64,000 nt of DNA from Desertivirga brevis. Lineage in GTDB: Bacteria; Bacteroidota; Bacteroidia; Sphingobacteriales; Sphingobacteriaceae. A model generated the notes under the pieces. It did no database searches. It was not told the origin of the DNA and was given only the letters and a program-made list of their open reading frames with translations. Both the position numbers and the translations under genes were made by a program. The DNA lies in the NCBI RefSeq assembly GCF_017355835.1, contig NZ_JAFEWF010000001.1, positions 1,054,001 through 1,118,000 of the forward strand, read 5' to 3'. Shown here piece by piece: positions 41,191 to 50,185 of the stretch (its first letter is position 1; each line of letters begins with the position of its first letter).

Positions 41191-43872
41191 CTATGCATTC
41201 AAAGCTGCCAGGCCCTCTTCGAGGATCGTGATCTTAGCTTCCGCATCCGCTTTCTTTTTGCGTTCGTTATCCACGATTTCGGGTTTAGCATTTTGTACAA
41301 AGCGCTCATTTGAAAGCTTTGCATCTACTGATTTCAAGAATCCTCTAAGGTAATCCAGCTCTTTAGTGATACGTTCACGTTCTGCTTCCGCATCAACGTT
41401 ACCGGCCAGCACTACAAAGAATTCATCTCTTCCCGCCATGAATCCCGCTGCTCCTGAAATTTTATCTTCAACGAATGAAACTTCGCTAAGATTAGCAAGC
41501 TTACTGATTACCGGAAGATAATCCGGAAAACTCACATCCGAATTTGCCTTTATTGATAATGGTAAAGACTCTTTAGGGGAGATCTGCTTGCTGTTTCTGA
41601 TGTTCCTTATCTCTGATATAACCTGCTTTACGATTTCGAAATCTTTCAGTATTATATCGCTGATTGCAGCAGTTTTAGGATATTCTGCAACAATACAGCA
41701 ATCCTTTTCAGTTCTTGGTCCAAACACCTCTTCATCATGCCACAGTTCTTCTGTCAAGAATGGCATAAAAGGATGGATCAATTTCAATATATGCTCAAAG
41801 AAGCCTTTGGTCGCATCATACGTAACTTTATCTATTGGCTGCTGGTAGGCGGGTTTAACCATCTCAAGGTACCAGGAACAGAAGTCGTCCCATACCAATT
41901 TGTAACATGCCATTAAAGCTTCAGACAATCGATATTGAGAAAAGTGACTCTCAATTTCTGTAAGAGCTTCACTGAAGCGATTGCTGAACCATTCTATCGC
42001 TTGGCCATTCACAGCTTCGAGGTCCTCGTTTATTTCCCAGCCTTTAACCAAACGGAAGGCATTCCAGATCTTATTTGCAAAGTTACGCCCCTGCTCGCAG
42101 TACGACTCATCAAACATTAGATCATTCCCTGCAGGGGAGCATAGTAACATGCCTACGCGCACACCGTCAGCTCCGTATTGCTCGATCAGATCAATTGGAT
42201 CAGGAGAATTACCTAGGGACTTCGACATTTTTCTGCCAATTTTATCCCGCACAATTCCCGTCAGATAAACGTTTTTAAAAGGAACTTCTCCGCGGAACTC
42301 ATGTCCAGCCATAATCATTCTTGCTACCCAGAAAAATAAGATTTCAGGAGCAGTTACGAGGTCATTAGTTGGATAGTAGTAATTAAGGTCGGCATTTCCT
42401 TCTTTTTCAGGATGTCCACATACAGAAGGATCAAATACAGAAATAGGCCATAACCAGGAAGAGAACCAGGTGTCTACCACGTCTTCATCTTGTGCAATTG
42501 AATTCAAAGCCTCAGATCTGAAATCAGTTTTTTGCTGCTCAGACATTTGGGTGCGTGCCTCTGCCTTCAGAAGTTCATCAATAGCTTCTTCTTTGGTTTT
42601 GGCAACAACCACCTCATGCTGGAAATACCAAGCCGGGATGCGTTGCCCCCACCACAGCTGCCGACTTATACACCAGTCCTTCACATTTTCCATCCAGTGG
42701 CGGTAGGTGTTGATGAATTTCTCTGGGATCAGCTTGATCTCACCATCTAAGACATAGTCAAGGGCAGGTTTTGCCATCTCTCCCATTTTGCAGAACCATT
42801 GCAACGAAAGCTTTGGTTCGATAACAGCATCCGTACGTTCAGAGAATCCTACCTGAGATTTATATTCTTCAACCTTTTCAAGCTGTCCGGCCTCTTCTAA
42901 CAGACCTCCAATTTTCTTACGTGCGGCAAAGCGATCTTCCCCAACCAGGATCTCTGCCTTTGAGTTCAACGTTCCGTCGTCGCTCAGGATATCGATCACC
43001 GGAAGGTTATGTTTTACTCCAAGCTCATAGTCATTCAAGTCGTGAGCAGGAGTAACTTTCAAGCATCCTGTACCGAACTCAACATCAACATACTCATCCT
43101 CAATAACAGGAATTTCTCTATCGATTAATGGTACAAGAACTTTTTTACCTTTTAACCAGGTATATCTTTCATCACCAGGATTGATACAGATAGCCGTATC
43201 AGCCATAATGGTTTCAGGACGAGTAGTGGCAATTACTATGAATTTGTCGTCTTCGCCTGCTACCTTGTATTTGATATAATAAAGCTTCTGATTAACTTCT
43301 TTACGGATAACCTCTTCGTCTGAAACTGCTGTTTTTCCTTTCGGATCCCAGTTCACCATACGAACACCTCGATAAACCAAACCTTTTTTATAAAGGTGAA
43401 TGAAGGTATCAACCACAGCTTCAGAGAGTGGTTCATCCATAGTAAAAGAGGTGCGGTCCCAGTCGCAGGAAGCACCCAACTTCTCAAGTTGTTTTAAGAT
43501 GATACCACCGTATTTTTCTTTCCATTCCCAGGCATACTTAAGGAATTCCTGGCGGCTAAGATCTTTTTTCTCGATCCCCTTCTCTTTGAGCATAGCCACA
43601 ACTTTTGCTTCCGTAGCTATCGAAGCATGGTCAGTTCCAGGAACCCAGCAAGCATTTTTCCCCAACATACGAGCCCTTCGAATAAGAACATCCTGAATGG
43701 TGTTGTTGAGCATGTGTCCCATGTGTAATACGCCGGTGACATTAGGTGGCGGTATTACGATAGTATAAGGTTCGCGCTCGTCGGGAACTGATTTGAAGAA
43801 TTTTTTCTCAAGCCAATACTGGTACCATTTATCTTCTGTTTCTTTCGGATTGTATGTTTTAGAAATACTCAT
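41191..43872 (-). CDS. valS: Valyl-tRNA synthetase
   Basis: Class I aminoacyl-tRNA synthetase of 893 residues that charges tRNA-Val. It has the HIGH-like motif [11 protein letters not shown], the editing (CP1) domain with [28 protein letters not shown] for the second ATP motif, an anticodon-binding domain and a C-terminal coiled coil ([18 protein letters not shown]). The start is the ATG at 43872 (MSISKTY); the longer frame at 43902 lies in the -7 box. Terminator and promoter are its own. Confidence 0.97.
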   Translation of the reverse strand: MSISKTYNPKETEDKWYQYWLEKKFFKSVPDEREPYTIVIPPPNVTGVLHMGHMLNNTIQDVLIRRARMLGKNACWVPGTDHASIATEAKVVAMLKEKGIEKKDLSRQEFLKYAWEWKEKYGGIILKQLEKLGASCDWDRTSFTMDEPLSEAVVDTFIHLYKKGLVYRGVRMVNWDPKGKTAVSDEEVIRKEVNQKLYYIKYKVAGEDDKFIVIATTRPETIMADTAICINPGDERYTWLKGKKVLVPLIDREIPVIEDEYVDVEFGTGCLKVTPAHDLNDYELGVKHNLPVIDILSDDGTLNSKAEILVGEDRFAARKKIGGLLEEAGQLEKVEEYKSQVGFSERTDAVIEPKLSLQWFCKMGEMAKPALDYVLDGEIKLIPEKFINTYRHWMENVKDWCISRQLWWGQRIPAWYFQHEVVVAKTKEEAIDELLKAEARTQMSEQQKTDFRSEALNSIAQDEDVVDTWFSSWLWPISVFDPSVCGHPEKEGNADLNYYYPTNDLVTAPEILFFWVARMIMAGHEFRGEVPFKNVYLTGIVRDKIGRKMSKSLGNSPDPIDLIEQYGADGVRVGMLLCSPAGNDLMFDESYCEQGRNFANKIWNAFRLVKGWEINEDLEAVNGQAIEWFSNRFSEALTEIESHFSQYRLSEALMACYKLVWDDFCSWYLEMVKPAYQQPIDKVTYDATKGFFEHILKLIHPFMPFLTEELWHDEEVFGPRTEKDCCIVAEYPKTAAISDIILKDFEIVKQVISEIRNIRNSKQISPKESLPLSIKANSDVSFPDYLPVISKLANLSEVSFVEDKISGAAGFMAGRDEFFVVLAGNVDAEAERERITKELDYLRGFLKSVDAKLSNERFVQNAKPEIVDNERKKKADAEAKITILEEGLAALNA

Positions 43873-44173
43873 ATGGAATGCCCCGCCTTTTTGGGCTTCC
43901 AAAAATAGTAAACTCTAGGTGCTCGCGAAAGGTAAAAATTCAGGAGGGTGAATTAAATTGCAAGGAAAAGAGTTGTGAACTCTGCAGGGAATGAGAAAAT
44001 AATTCACCAATGTTAATAAAAAAAGCAAGGTGAATTATACTAATTTGAATGATATCCAGTTTCTTATTTCAGATATTATTAATAACGTGAAAGGCAGACA
44101 TACGATGAAAATTACGAATATCTTATTTAACTACCTAATGATTAACAAGGTTATCCGTTGGTTTAACCGCTGA
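43873..44173. other. 301-bp spacer
   Basis: Between the valS start and the aroQ stop, both on the minus strand. The valS -7 box lies at its left edge. A plus-strand 22-codon frame from 44105 is open but too short and isolated to call. No aroQ terminator hairpin with a clear U-tail and no structured RNA, such as a T-box, is seen. Confidence 0.4.
43900..43907 (-). promoter_or_regulatory. valS -7 box
   Basis: TATTTTTG on the minus strand, a perfect TAnnTTTG, 28 nt before the preferred ATG. The upstream -33 TTG is not clear. Confidence 0.45.
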
Positions 44174-44587
44174 TCATAGGAAACTTTCTATAGCTAGTCT
44201 GTAGCTGTCTAAACCAAAGCCGGTAATCACTCCCTTGCAGTTTCTTGCCATCATAGACTTATGCCGGAACTCTTCCCGTGAGTAAACATTCGAAATATGA
44301 ACCTCAATTACGGGGGTTTTAATTGCAGCAATGGCGTCGGCAATTGCTAACGAAGTGTGGGTATACGCGCCTGCGTTGAAAATAATCCCATCATAACTAA
44401 AGCCCGTTTCATGTATTTTATTGATTAATTCACCTTCAATGTTACTCTGGAAATACTCCAGTTCAATATCCAAGTATTTGGACTTCAACTCCTCGAAATA
44501 AGAATCGAAGCTTTTTTCTCCATAAATTGACTTCTCTCTTGTTCCCAGCAAGTTCAAGTTAGGACCATTAAGGATCTGTATCTTCAT
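44174..44587 (-). CDS. aroQ: 3-dehydroquinate dehydratase, type II
   Basis: A 137-residue shikimate-pathway enzyme: LNGPNLNLLGTREKSIYG gives the N-terminal catalytic loop with the Arg and Tyr, EYFQSNIEGELI, IIFNAGAYTHTSLAIADAI and VIEVHISNVYSREEFRHKS, all typical of the dodecameric type II enzyme. Divergent to xerD, with a 196-bp spacer between the two start codons. Single gene; promoter in the spacer. Confidence 0.95.
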   Translation of the reverse strand: MKIQILNGPNLNLLGTREKSIYGEKSFDSYFEELKSKYLDIELEYFQSNIEGELINKIHETGFSYDGIIFNAGAYTHTSLAIADAIAAIKTPVIEVHISNVYSREEFRHKSMMARNCKGVITGFGLDSYRLAIESFL

Positions 44588-44783
44588 AAGTTCAAACTTA
44601 GCAAATTTTGAAAAAACCAGAATATATATTTATAGGTGTTGTAAGCTCCCTTCCCAGGCAATCACAAACTTTTTAAATAGCATAACAATCTAAAGTACTA
44701 ATGAGAAAACAAGAGGCCTGCATCTTCTTCAGCCGATAAAAGAAAATTCTGAGATTAACATGCTTTTTAATTTTCTTTGTGGG

Positions 44784-45680
44784 ATGGATTGGAGAAGTAC
44801 GAAAAAAGGTTTTGAGAACTATTTAAAGTTGGAACGCTCCTTATCTGCAAACAGTGTCGAAGCATATATGCGAGATGTGGAAAAGCTTCACCAGTTTGCA
44901 GAAAGCACCAATGGAAAGGCTCCTAACGAGATAACAAGCGAGGATATACAGCTTTTTCTTGGTTGGATCAATGAACTTGGTATGCTGCCACCTTCCCAAG
45001 CCCGGGTACTGTCGGGTTTGAAGGGCTTTTATAAATACTTAATAATCGAAAATCTTAGTAAAACCGATCCTACAGCCCTGATTGAAAGTCCCCGACTGAC
45101 CCGAAAATTACCAGATACATTAAGCATTGATGATATTAACAAGCTTATTGCTGCCATTGATCTTTCTTCACCCGAAGGCATGCGAAATAAAGCTATGCTG
45201 GAAGTTCTTTACGGGTGCGGATTACGAGTATCAGAACTCACTGATCTGAAAATATCCAATCTCTACCTTGACATAGAGTTCATTAAGGTTACAGGGAAGG
45301 GGAACAAAGAACGATTGGTGCCTATAGGAACAGAAGCAATTAAACTTTTAAGGATCTATATGGACGAAATTAGGGTTCATTTGAAAATAAAGCCTAATCA
45401 CCAAGACTTTGTATTTCTCAACAGAAGAGGAGCTCCATTGAGCCGGGTGATGGTTTTTTTGATCATTAAGCAATTAGCCGAAAAAATATCTCTTAATAAA
45501 AACATCAGTCCTCATACCTTCCGGCATTCGTTTGCAACCCATTTAATAGAAGGAGGAGCTGATCTGAGAGCTGTTCAGGAAATGCTTGGACATGAAAGTA
45601 TTACTACCACTGAAATATATACACACCTGGACAGTGATTATCTTCGACAAACAATAATCCAGTATCATCCGAGAAGTTAA
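44784..45680 (+). CDS. xerD: Tyrosine site-specific recombinase XerD/XerC
   Basis: A 298-residue integrase family recombinase with the SAM-like N-terminal core-binding domain (FENYLKLERSLSANSVEAYMRDV) and a catalytic domain showing R (GLRVSEL), H-x-x-R (SPHTFRHSFATHLI), H (MLGHESITT) and the Tyr nucleophile in TEIYTH. It resembles XerD, which resolves chromosome dimers at dif with XerC. The start is the ATG at 44784 (MDWRST). No attachment sites, integrase-like accessory genes or insertion boundaries surround it, so it is a housekeeping recombinase. XerC and XerD are hard to separate without a tree. Confidence 0.9.
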   Translation: MDWRSTKKGFENYLKLERSLSANSVEAYMRDVEKLHQFAESTNGKAPNEITSEDIQLFLGWINELGMLPPSQARVLSGLKGFYKYLIIENLSKTDPTALIESPRLTRKLPDTLSIDDINKLIAAIDLSSPEGMRNKAMLEVLYGCGLRVSELTDLKISNLYLDIEFIKVTGKGNKERLVPIGTEAIKLLRIYMDEIRVHLKIKPNHQDFVFLNRRGAPLSRVMVFLIIKQLAEKISLNKNISPHTFRHSFATHLIEGGADLRAVQEMLGHESITTTEIYTHLDSDYLRQTIIQYHPRS

Positions 45681-45890
45681 TTACAGAATGGGTTTATGCG
45701 GTTCACGAAAGCTCGATCCACTAATCAAGGTGTAGAACATCCAAAGACTCACTACCGGGGAGAAATAAAGCATACCTACCTTTAGAGCGTGGGAAATATT
45801 TATTTCGAGGACAATCAAAAATACGATAATATAAAGATTTACCACTGTAGTTGCAAATGCAGGTTTACGTAACATATCAGGTTTTAGCAT
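45681..45890 (-). CDS. Small two-helix membrane protein
   Basis: A 69-residue protein with two membrane segments (about residues 13-33 and 38-56; VNLYIIVFLIVLEI and MLYFSPVVSLWMFYTLI). It ends immediately next to the xerD stop codon, tail to tail. No named family. Coding status is supported by the clear helices and an ATG, but not by homology I can recall. Confidence 0.45.
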   Translation of the reverse strand: MLKPDMLRKPAFATTVVNLYIIVFLIVLEINISHALKVGMLYFSPVVSLWMFYTLISGSSFREPHKPIL

Positions 45891-46109
45891 TATGTGATCT
45901 CTTATGTACGCAAGAATTGTTCCACAACACCTCTTATAATAACTTTTAGTTAATTTTCAATACTGATATCATTTCACTTCCGAATTATTGCCAAAGTAGA
46001 GAGCTAGCTAAATTTTTGACACCTACTAACGGGTATTCGCAGTGAAAAACTATTACTCATTTCACAACTATTTGCCCGTTTTATTGTTAACGGGTGTAAA
46101 GTTTACTCC

Positions 46110-47132
46110 ATGATCTTACCAGTTGCCCATGTTAAAAAAATTGCAATTTTTCGTGCGCTCCAATTAGGCGACCTACTCTGCTCCATCCCGGCTATAAGAG
46201 CTCTTAGAGCCGCTTATCCTCATTCGGAGATCGCGATAATAGGATTACCATGGGCTAATAGCTTGCCCGAAAGATTCCCTGATTACTTTGATAAGTTCGT
46301 GGAATTCCCTGGATATCCAGGTTTACCTGAAAGAGAATTCTCAGCACCAGGTTTTGCACAATTCTTAAATAGGATGGTGCAGGAAGATTTTGACCTTGTT
46401 TTACAAATGCAGGGAAACGGCAGTTTGGTTAATCCGATGGTAGAGCTATTGGGAGCTAAACAACTTGCCGGCTTTTGTAAGGAGGGGGTATATGTTCCAT
46501 CAAAGGGATACTTTATAGATTATCCAGAAAAAGTTCACGAAATAGACCGCCATATTGCTTTAATGAATTCTCTTGGAATTCAGGATAAAGGAAGAGATCT
46601 CGAATTTCCTCTTTATAACCAGGATTTCGACGAGTTGAAAACCGCCAACTTACCGGTGGAAGTGGGAAAGTACGTATGTATTCACCCCGGCTCAAGAGAA
46701 ACGGCAAGACAATGGCCTGCTGAGTATTTTGCAACGTTGGCAGACCTGGCCGCGGAACAAGGATTAACTCCGGTAGTAACCGGAACCAAAGACGAACTAG
46801 CTATAGTAAATAATGTAATTTCCAGAATGAAATCTGAAGCCGTAGTTGCGGCAGGAAAAACAAGTCTTGGCGCAGTAGCAGCACTTATAAAACAGTCGCA
46901 CAGCCTGGTGTCAAACTGTACCGGGGTTGCTCATATTGCTGCAGCTTTGAAGGTGCCAAGTATTGTTATCAGCCTTAATACAGAACCTAAACGTTGGGAA
47001 CCATTGAATAAGGACCTACATAAGACAATTGAATGGATCTATAATCCTGATTTCGAACTAGTTTATTCAGAAAGCAAAAGCTTATTTGAGCAAGCGCGCA
47101 TTACTTCAACTCAATTTGAAATTTCAAACTAA
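46110..47132 (+). CDS. Glycosyltransferase family 9 protein
   Basis: A 340-residue GT9 enzyme (heptosyltransferase-like) of the GT-B fold: the N-terminal KKIAIFRALQLGDLLCSIPAIRALRAAYPHSEIAIIGLPW (acceptor domain with the catalytic region DLLCS), and in the C-terminal half CIHPGSRETARQWPAEYFATLADLA and NCTGVAHIAAALKVPSI (sugar-nucleotide-binding). These enzymes add heptose-like residues to lipopolysaccharide or glycolipid. It stands alone with a 219-bp upstream spacer and precedes a separate outer-membrane gene by 87 bp, possibly co-transcribed. Confidence 0.9.
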   Translation: MILPVAHVKKIAIFRALQLGDLLCSIPAIRALRAAYPHSEIAIIGLPWANSLPERFPDYFDKFVEFPGYPGLPEREFSAPGFAQFLNRMVQEDFDLVLQMQGNGSLVNPMVELLGAKQLAGFCKEGVYVPSKGYFIDYPEKVHEIDRHIALMNSLGIQDKGRDLEFPLYNQDFDELKTANLPVEVGKYVCIHPGSRETARQWPAEYFATLADLAAEQGLTPVVTGTKDELAIVNNVISRMKSEAVVAAGKTSLGAVAALIKQSHSLVSNCTGVAHIAAALKVPSIVISLNTEPKRWEPLNKDLHKTIEWIYNPDFELVYSESKSLFEQARITSTQFEISN

Positions 47133-47143
47133 AAAACATTCTA

Positions 47144-47151
47144 TAATTTTG
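47144..47151 (+). promoter_or_regulatory. Candidate -7 box for the gene at 47220
   Basis: TAATTTTG, a perfect TAnnTTTG, 68 nt before the start codon; no matching TTG at standard spacing. Confidence 0.35.
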
Positions 47152-47219
47152 ACACGAAAAACTATGTTACAGCTTAGCAATTGATTAATAGCTGCACAGA
47201 CGTAGTTAAAACTATCCTG

Positions 47220-47963
47220 ATGAGAAAATTTCTTCTTTCAATTCCACTACTTTCTACGCTCTTTATTGCGTCCTGTTCTTCCCTATACATGCCTAATGTT
47301 CCCAATACTCCTATGTTTACTCAGGGGGGCGAATTGCATGCCAGTGGGCATGTGTCAGTAAGAGGCAACATAAGTGTTAATACCGCTTTAGCTTTCACCG
47401 ACAACTTCGCTCTAATGCTTAATGGATCTGCTATCAGTCAAGATAAAGAGAAGAAGGATTTCTCTCAGAAAATGGCGGAAGCAGGCATAGGGTATTTCAC
47501 AACATTCGGGAAGGAAAATAACAGGATCTTCGAGGTTTACGGTGGATTGGGAACAGGAAATAGCAAAAGGGTTTTAAGCGAGCTGACCTACGACGGTGCA
47601 GTTCCTTACGAAAGTCAGGACATTACTTTCGACAAGTTTTTTGTCCAAGTGAATTACAGCTCTACCAGGAAAAGAAAACTGAATCTTTTTGGAGAGAAGT
47701 TTCCTTTGAACTATGGAACTGCTTTAAGAATGAGCTATGTTACGATGGATAAGGTGGAAATGACAGGAGTAAACCCACTTAAGGAAGACAACATTTTCCT
47801 GGAACCGATATTTTTCACACGTATGCGTCTGAATGAAAACTTTCAACTACAGTATACAACTGGAAGTAATTTCGGCTTAAAGAATAGAAAATACCTTACG
47901 GCTGGGAATTCTGTTTTTACAATTGGAGCGGTGTATAACCTGGGCGGGAAAAAGCTGAGGTAA
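47220..47963 (+). CDS. Outer-membrane beta-barrel lipoprotein
   Basis: A 247-residue envelope protein. The N-terminus has a signal with lipobox (LLSTLFIASC, Cys about 20), and the mature part alternates hydrophobic strands (GGELHASGHVSVRGNISVNTALAFTDNFALML, AEAGIGYFTTF, RIFEVYGGLGTG, FTIGAVYNLGG), a barrel or barrel-like sheet. The start at 47220 (MRKFLLS) gives a proper signal; an upstream TTG (47181) would add 13 residues. Family not named; possible porin-like or surface component. Confidence 0.75.
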   Translation: MRKFLLSIPLLSTLFIASCSSLYMPNVPNTPMFTQGGELHASGHVSVRGNISVNTALAFTDNFALMLNGSAISQDKEKKDFSQKMAEAGIGYFTTFGKENNRIFEVYGGLGTGNSKRVLSELTYDGAVPYESQDITFDKFFVQVNYSSTRKRKLNLFGEKFPLNYGTALRMSYVTMDKVEMTGVNPLKEDNIFLEPIFFTRMRLNENFQLQYTTGSNFGLKNRKYLTAGNSVFTIGAVYNLGGKKLR

Positions 47964-48016
47964 GTTTGCCAGGTATATTAAAACCAATCATGGGAGAACT
48001 ATGCCCAATCTACGAC

Positions 48017-48065
48017 ACTAGCATTTCTTGATCCAGGTCGGCAACATCCTGCGCGGATGCGACTA
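48017..48065. repeat. G+C-rich inverted repeat
   Basis: In an otherwise A+T-rich 158-bp spacer, 48038-48064 contains GTCGGCAACATCC then GGATGCGAC: CATCC/GGATG pair around TGCGC, and the flanking GTCG/CGAC pair around it. No T-run follows, so it is unlike the terminators nearby. Confidence 0.5.
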
Positions 48066-48121
48066 GTATGTGTATTGTTGACAGAGTTCTCTTAATGAAT
48101 GGTTATTTATACTTACCTCAC

Positions 48122-48706
48122 TTATTTCTGCTGAGCAAATTGCAATTTCAAATCAATTGTGATGTCCTTGCCAACTGTTGCTCCGCCGGCTTCTGTAAGA
48201 CTATTCCACTTCAATCCATAATCAAATCTATTAATCACGGCTGCTGCTTTGAACCCTGCTTTTGTGTTTCCATAGCCGTCTTTTGCTGTACCTCCGTAAG
48301 TTACGTTAAACTTAACGGGCTTAGTTACGCCATGAAGGGTGAGGTTTCCAACGAGCAAATACTTGTTCCCTGATACCTTCTTAAAGGAAGTACTTTTAAA
48401 AGACATGTTCGGATACTTTTCAACGTCAAAAAAATCAGCGCTTTTAAGATGTTTGTCCCTCGAATCGTTATCTGTATCAATACTATTAACATCAACTGTG
48501 AAATTAATTTCCGCATTGCTAAAGTCGGGGGACTTGGATAAAATGTTTCCGTCAAATTTTTTGAATTGACCTTCAACTTCTGAAATTACAAGGTGTTCTA
48601 CTGAAAACTTCACCGATGAGTGAACTGCGTCAACGCCCCACTTAGTTTGAGCAAATAGAGCTGTATTTACAAATAATGCTGCAGCTAATAAGAATGTCTT
48701 TTTCAT
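48122..48706 (-). CDS. YceI family protein
   Basis: A signal peptide (residues 1-19, ALFAQ) followed by a YceI-like lipocalin fold: WGVDAVHSSVKFSVEHLVISEVEGQFKKFDGNI, then SFKSTSFKKV and LTLHGVTKPVKFNVTYGG, RFDYGLKWN. YceI proteins bind isoprenoid lipids such as polyprenyl or ubiquinone-like compounds in the periplasm and are linked to alkaline or lipid stress. Length 194 is typical. Upstream is a 204-bp spacer with a repeated ACATATGTCAAGAAA-like sequence (see findings). Confidence 0.92.
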   Translation of the reverse strand: MKKTFLLAAALFVNTALFAQTKWGVDAVHSSVKFSVEHLVISEVEGQFKKFDGNILSKSPDFSNAEINFTVDVNSIDTDNDSRDKHLKSADFFDVEKYPNMSFKSTSFKKVSGNKYLLVGNLTLHGVTKPVKFNVTYGGTAKDGYGNTKAGFKAAAVINRFDYGLKWNSLTEAGGATVGKDITIDLKLQFAQQK

Positions 48707-48910
48707 TTTATGTTATTTTCTGTGTTTTTGAATAAGACAAATTTAGCCCGGAGCTGCTTCCTGGCCGTTGACATGTATCAAGAAGTGCTCTTAACATATG
48801 TCAAGAAACTGCAAAAGGGGTTTTGCTAATACATTTTTAAAAAGTTTCTTTGCAAAAGATTTTTCTGGTGCCACTTAATAATGGTGGGCCTTTTTTAATC
48901 CCTATAATTA

Positions 48911-49648
48911 ATGAAGATTGTCCTGTTCTCCGACGTGCACGCAAATCTCCCTGCACTTGACGCTTTTTTTAAAGATATCGATACCAAAGAATACGATGCT
49001 ATTTATTGTCTCGGAGATCTGGTAGGTTATAATGTCTGGCCGAATGAAGTCATTGCCGAAATTAGAAGAAGAAAGATTCCAACAATTGCTGGTAATCATG
49101 ATATAAAGGTTAAAAAGCTACGGGTAGATCAGCATTTGAATGATGAGGAAGCACTAGTGAACTATGCTTATCATCTTGGGACTGAAACTTCCAGACAATA
49201 TCTTAAGAACTTGCCCTGTCATATCAAGGTTGAGTTTAAGCAGAACGATCTACCGCTCAATTTAATGCTGGTACATGGCAGCAATAGAAGCGTTAGCGAG
49301 TATGTGTTGGAGGATCTGGATGAGACATATGTATTGGAGCTTATGCAGGAGAGCGGTGCTCACATCTTTTGTTGTGGACATACCCATAAGCCATACCACC
49401 GCGTTATTGAATCTGAAGGTCAACACCTTCATGTCATTAATATAGGAGCCCTAGGAAAGCCAAAAGATGGCGATGTGCGGGGTTGTTATGTTATGCTAAC
49501 GATAGACGAAAATAGCTCTCTTGATAACCCTGATAGCATAACAGTAGAGTTTTGCCGAGTTGAATACGATGTAGAAAAAGCAGCAAAAGCGGTGGAAGAA
49601 AGTCCCCTACCTAATGAGTTTGCAGACAGGTTAAGAAAAGCATATTAG
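48911..49648 (+). CDS. Metallophosphoesterase (YfcE/MPE family)
   Basis: A 245-residue calcineurin-like phosphoesterase: DVHANLPAL (D-x-H), CLGDLVGYN (GD), TIAGNHDIK (GNHD) and HGSNR, then CGHTHKPYHRV (GHTH), all the metal-ligand motifs in order. It hydrolyses a phosphate ester or phosphodiester; the cytoplasmic family's natural substrate is unknown. Single gene. Its spacer from the divergent YceI gene is 204 bp. Confidence 0.92.
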   Translation: MKIVLFSDVHANLPALDAFFKDIDTKEYDAIYCLGDLVGYNVWPNEVIAEIRRRKIPTIAGNHDIKVKKLRVDQHLNDEEALVNYAYHLGTETSRQYLKNLPCHIKVEFKQNDLPLNLMLVHGSNRSVSEYVLEDLDETYVLELMQESGAHIFCCGHTHKPYHRVIESEGQHLHVINIGALGKPKDGDVRGCYVMLTIDENSSLDNPDSITVEFCRVEYDVEKAAKAVEESPLPNEFADRLRKAY

Positions 49649-49750
49649 TCTGAAGCAATTGTATAAGACTTATTATTCGATTTATTGCTGCAGGAAGCAC
49701 TATAAGCGGAATAGAAATTGCAGGTCAAATGCAACTTAAAAACATATACT

Positions 49751-50119
49751 ATGAACAGACCTATTTCAAGAAAAGGACATGGGTTAGCCGAATGGAGTTA
49801 TATTCCATTGACAGCCCTTTCTCCTGAAATTATGCGTTTCAAAGACGATCCAAAAGCAACAACGTTTGCCAGAGTACTAAGTGGTCTGATGCTTAGCTCG
49901 GCAGTTTTAACTAAATCTGAATGGGGAGTGTTTAAAGTCTTGCCATTTAAAGCTCACCTTGCAGGTGACGTGGCCATCAGTTTAGCATCAGTCATGGCAC
50001 CTTGGATCGGCAGATTCTCAGAGGATAAAAGAGCAAGAAATACATTTTTATTTCTTGGCATTTCAGGGTTGCTTATTGGAGGATTACTTACCCAATGGAA
50101 GGAAATGAAGAGGGACTAA
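49751..50119 (+). CDS. Small membrane protein
   Basis: A 122-residue protein with a polar N-terminus (MNRPISRKGHGLAEW), and about three hydrophobic segments (FARVLSGLMLSSAVL, HLAGDVAISLASVMAP, FLFLGISGLLIGGLL). It resembles the SPW-repeat-like small membrane proteins of Bacteroidota, with weak support. The start at 49751 gives a better N-terminus than the 49718 option. It ends before a strong bidirectional hairpin. Confidence 0.6.
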   Translation: MNRPISRKGHGLAEWSYIPLTALSPEIMRFKDDPKATTFARVLSGLMLSSAVLTKSEWGVFKVLPFKAHLAGDVAISLASVMAPWIGRFSEDKRARNTFLFLGISGLLIGGLLTQWKEMKRD

Positions 50120-50132
50120 CCTCAGAAGTTAG

Positions 50133-50180
50133 AAGAGGCTTTATCTATATTTGTTAAGTATCTATAGACAAAGCCTCTTT
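50133..50180. terminator. Bidirectional terminator
   Basis: AAGAGGCTTT (50133-50142) pairs with 50170-50179, with extra pairing inside, and a T-run on the right side and A-rich flank on the left. It lies between the convergent genes at 49751-50119 and 50186-51460. Confidence 0.8.
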
Positions 50181-50185
50181 TTTAT

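Noticed and set aside
44105..44173. A 22-codon plus-strand frame beginning ATGAAAATTACG
   Set aside because: Too short, no homology that I recognise and no ribosome site.
44784..45680. Integrase of a mobile element
   Set aside because: Flanked by housekeeping genes, no attachment repeats, sequence most like XerD/XerC.
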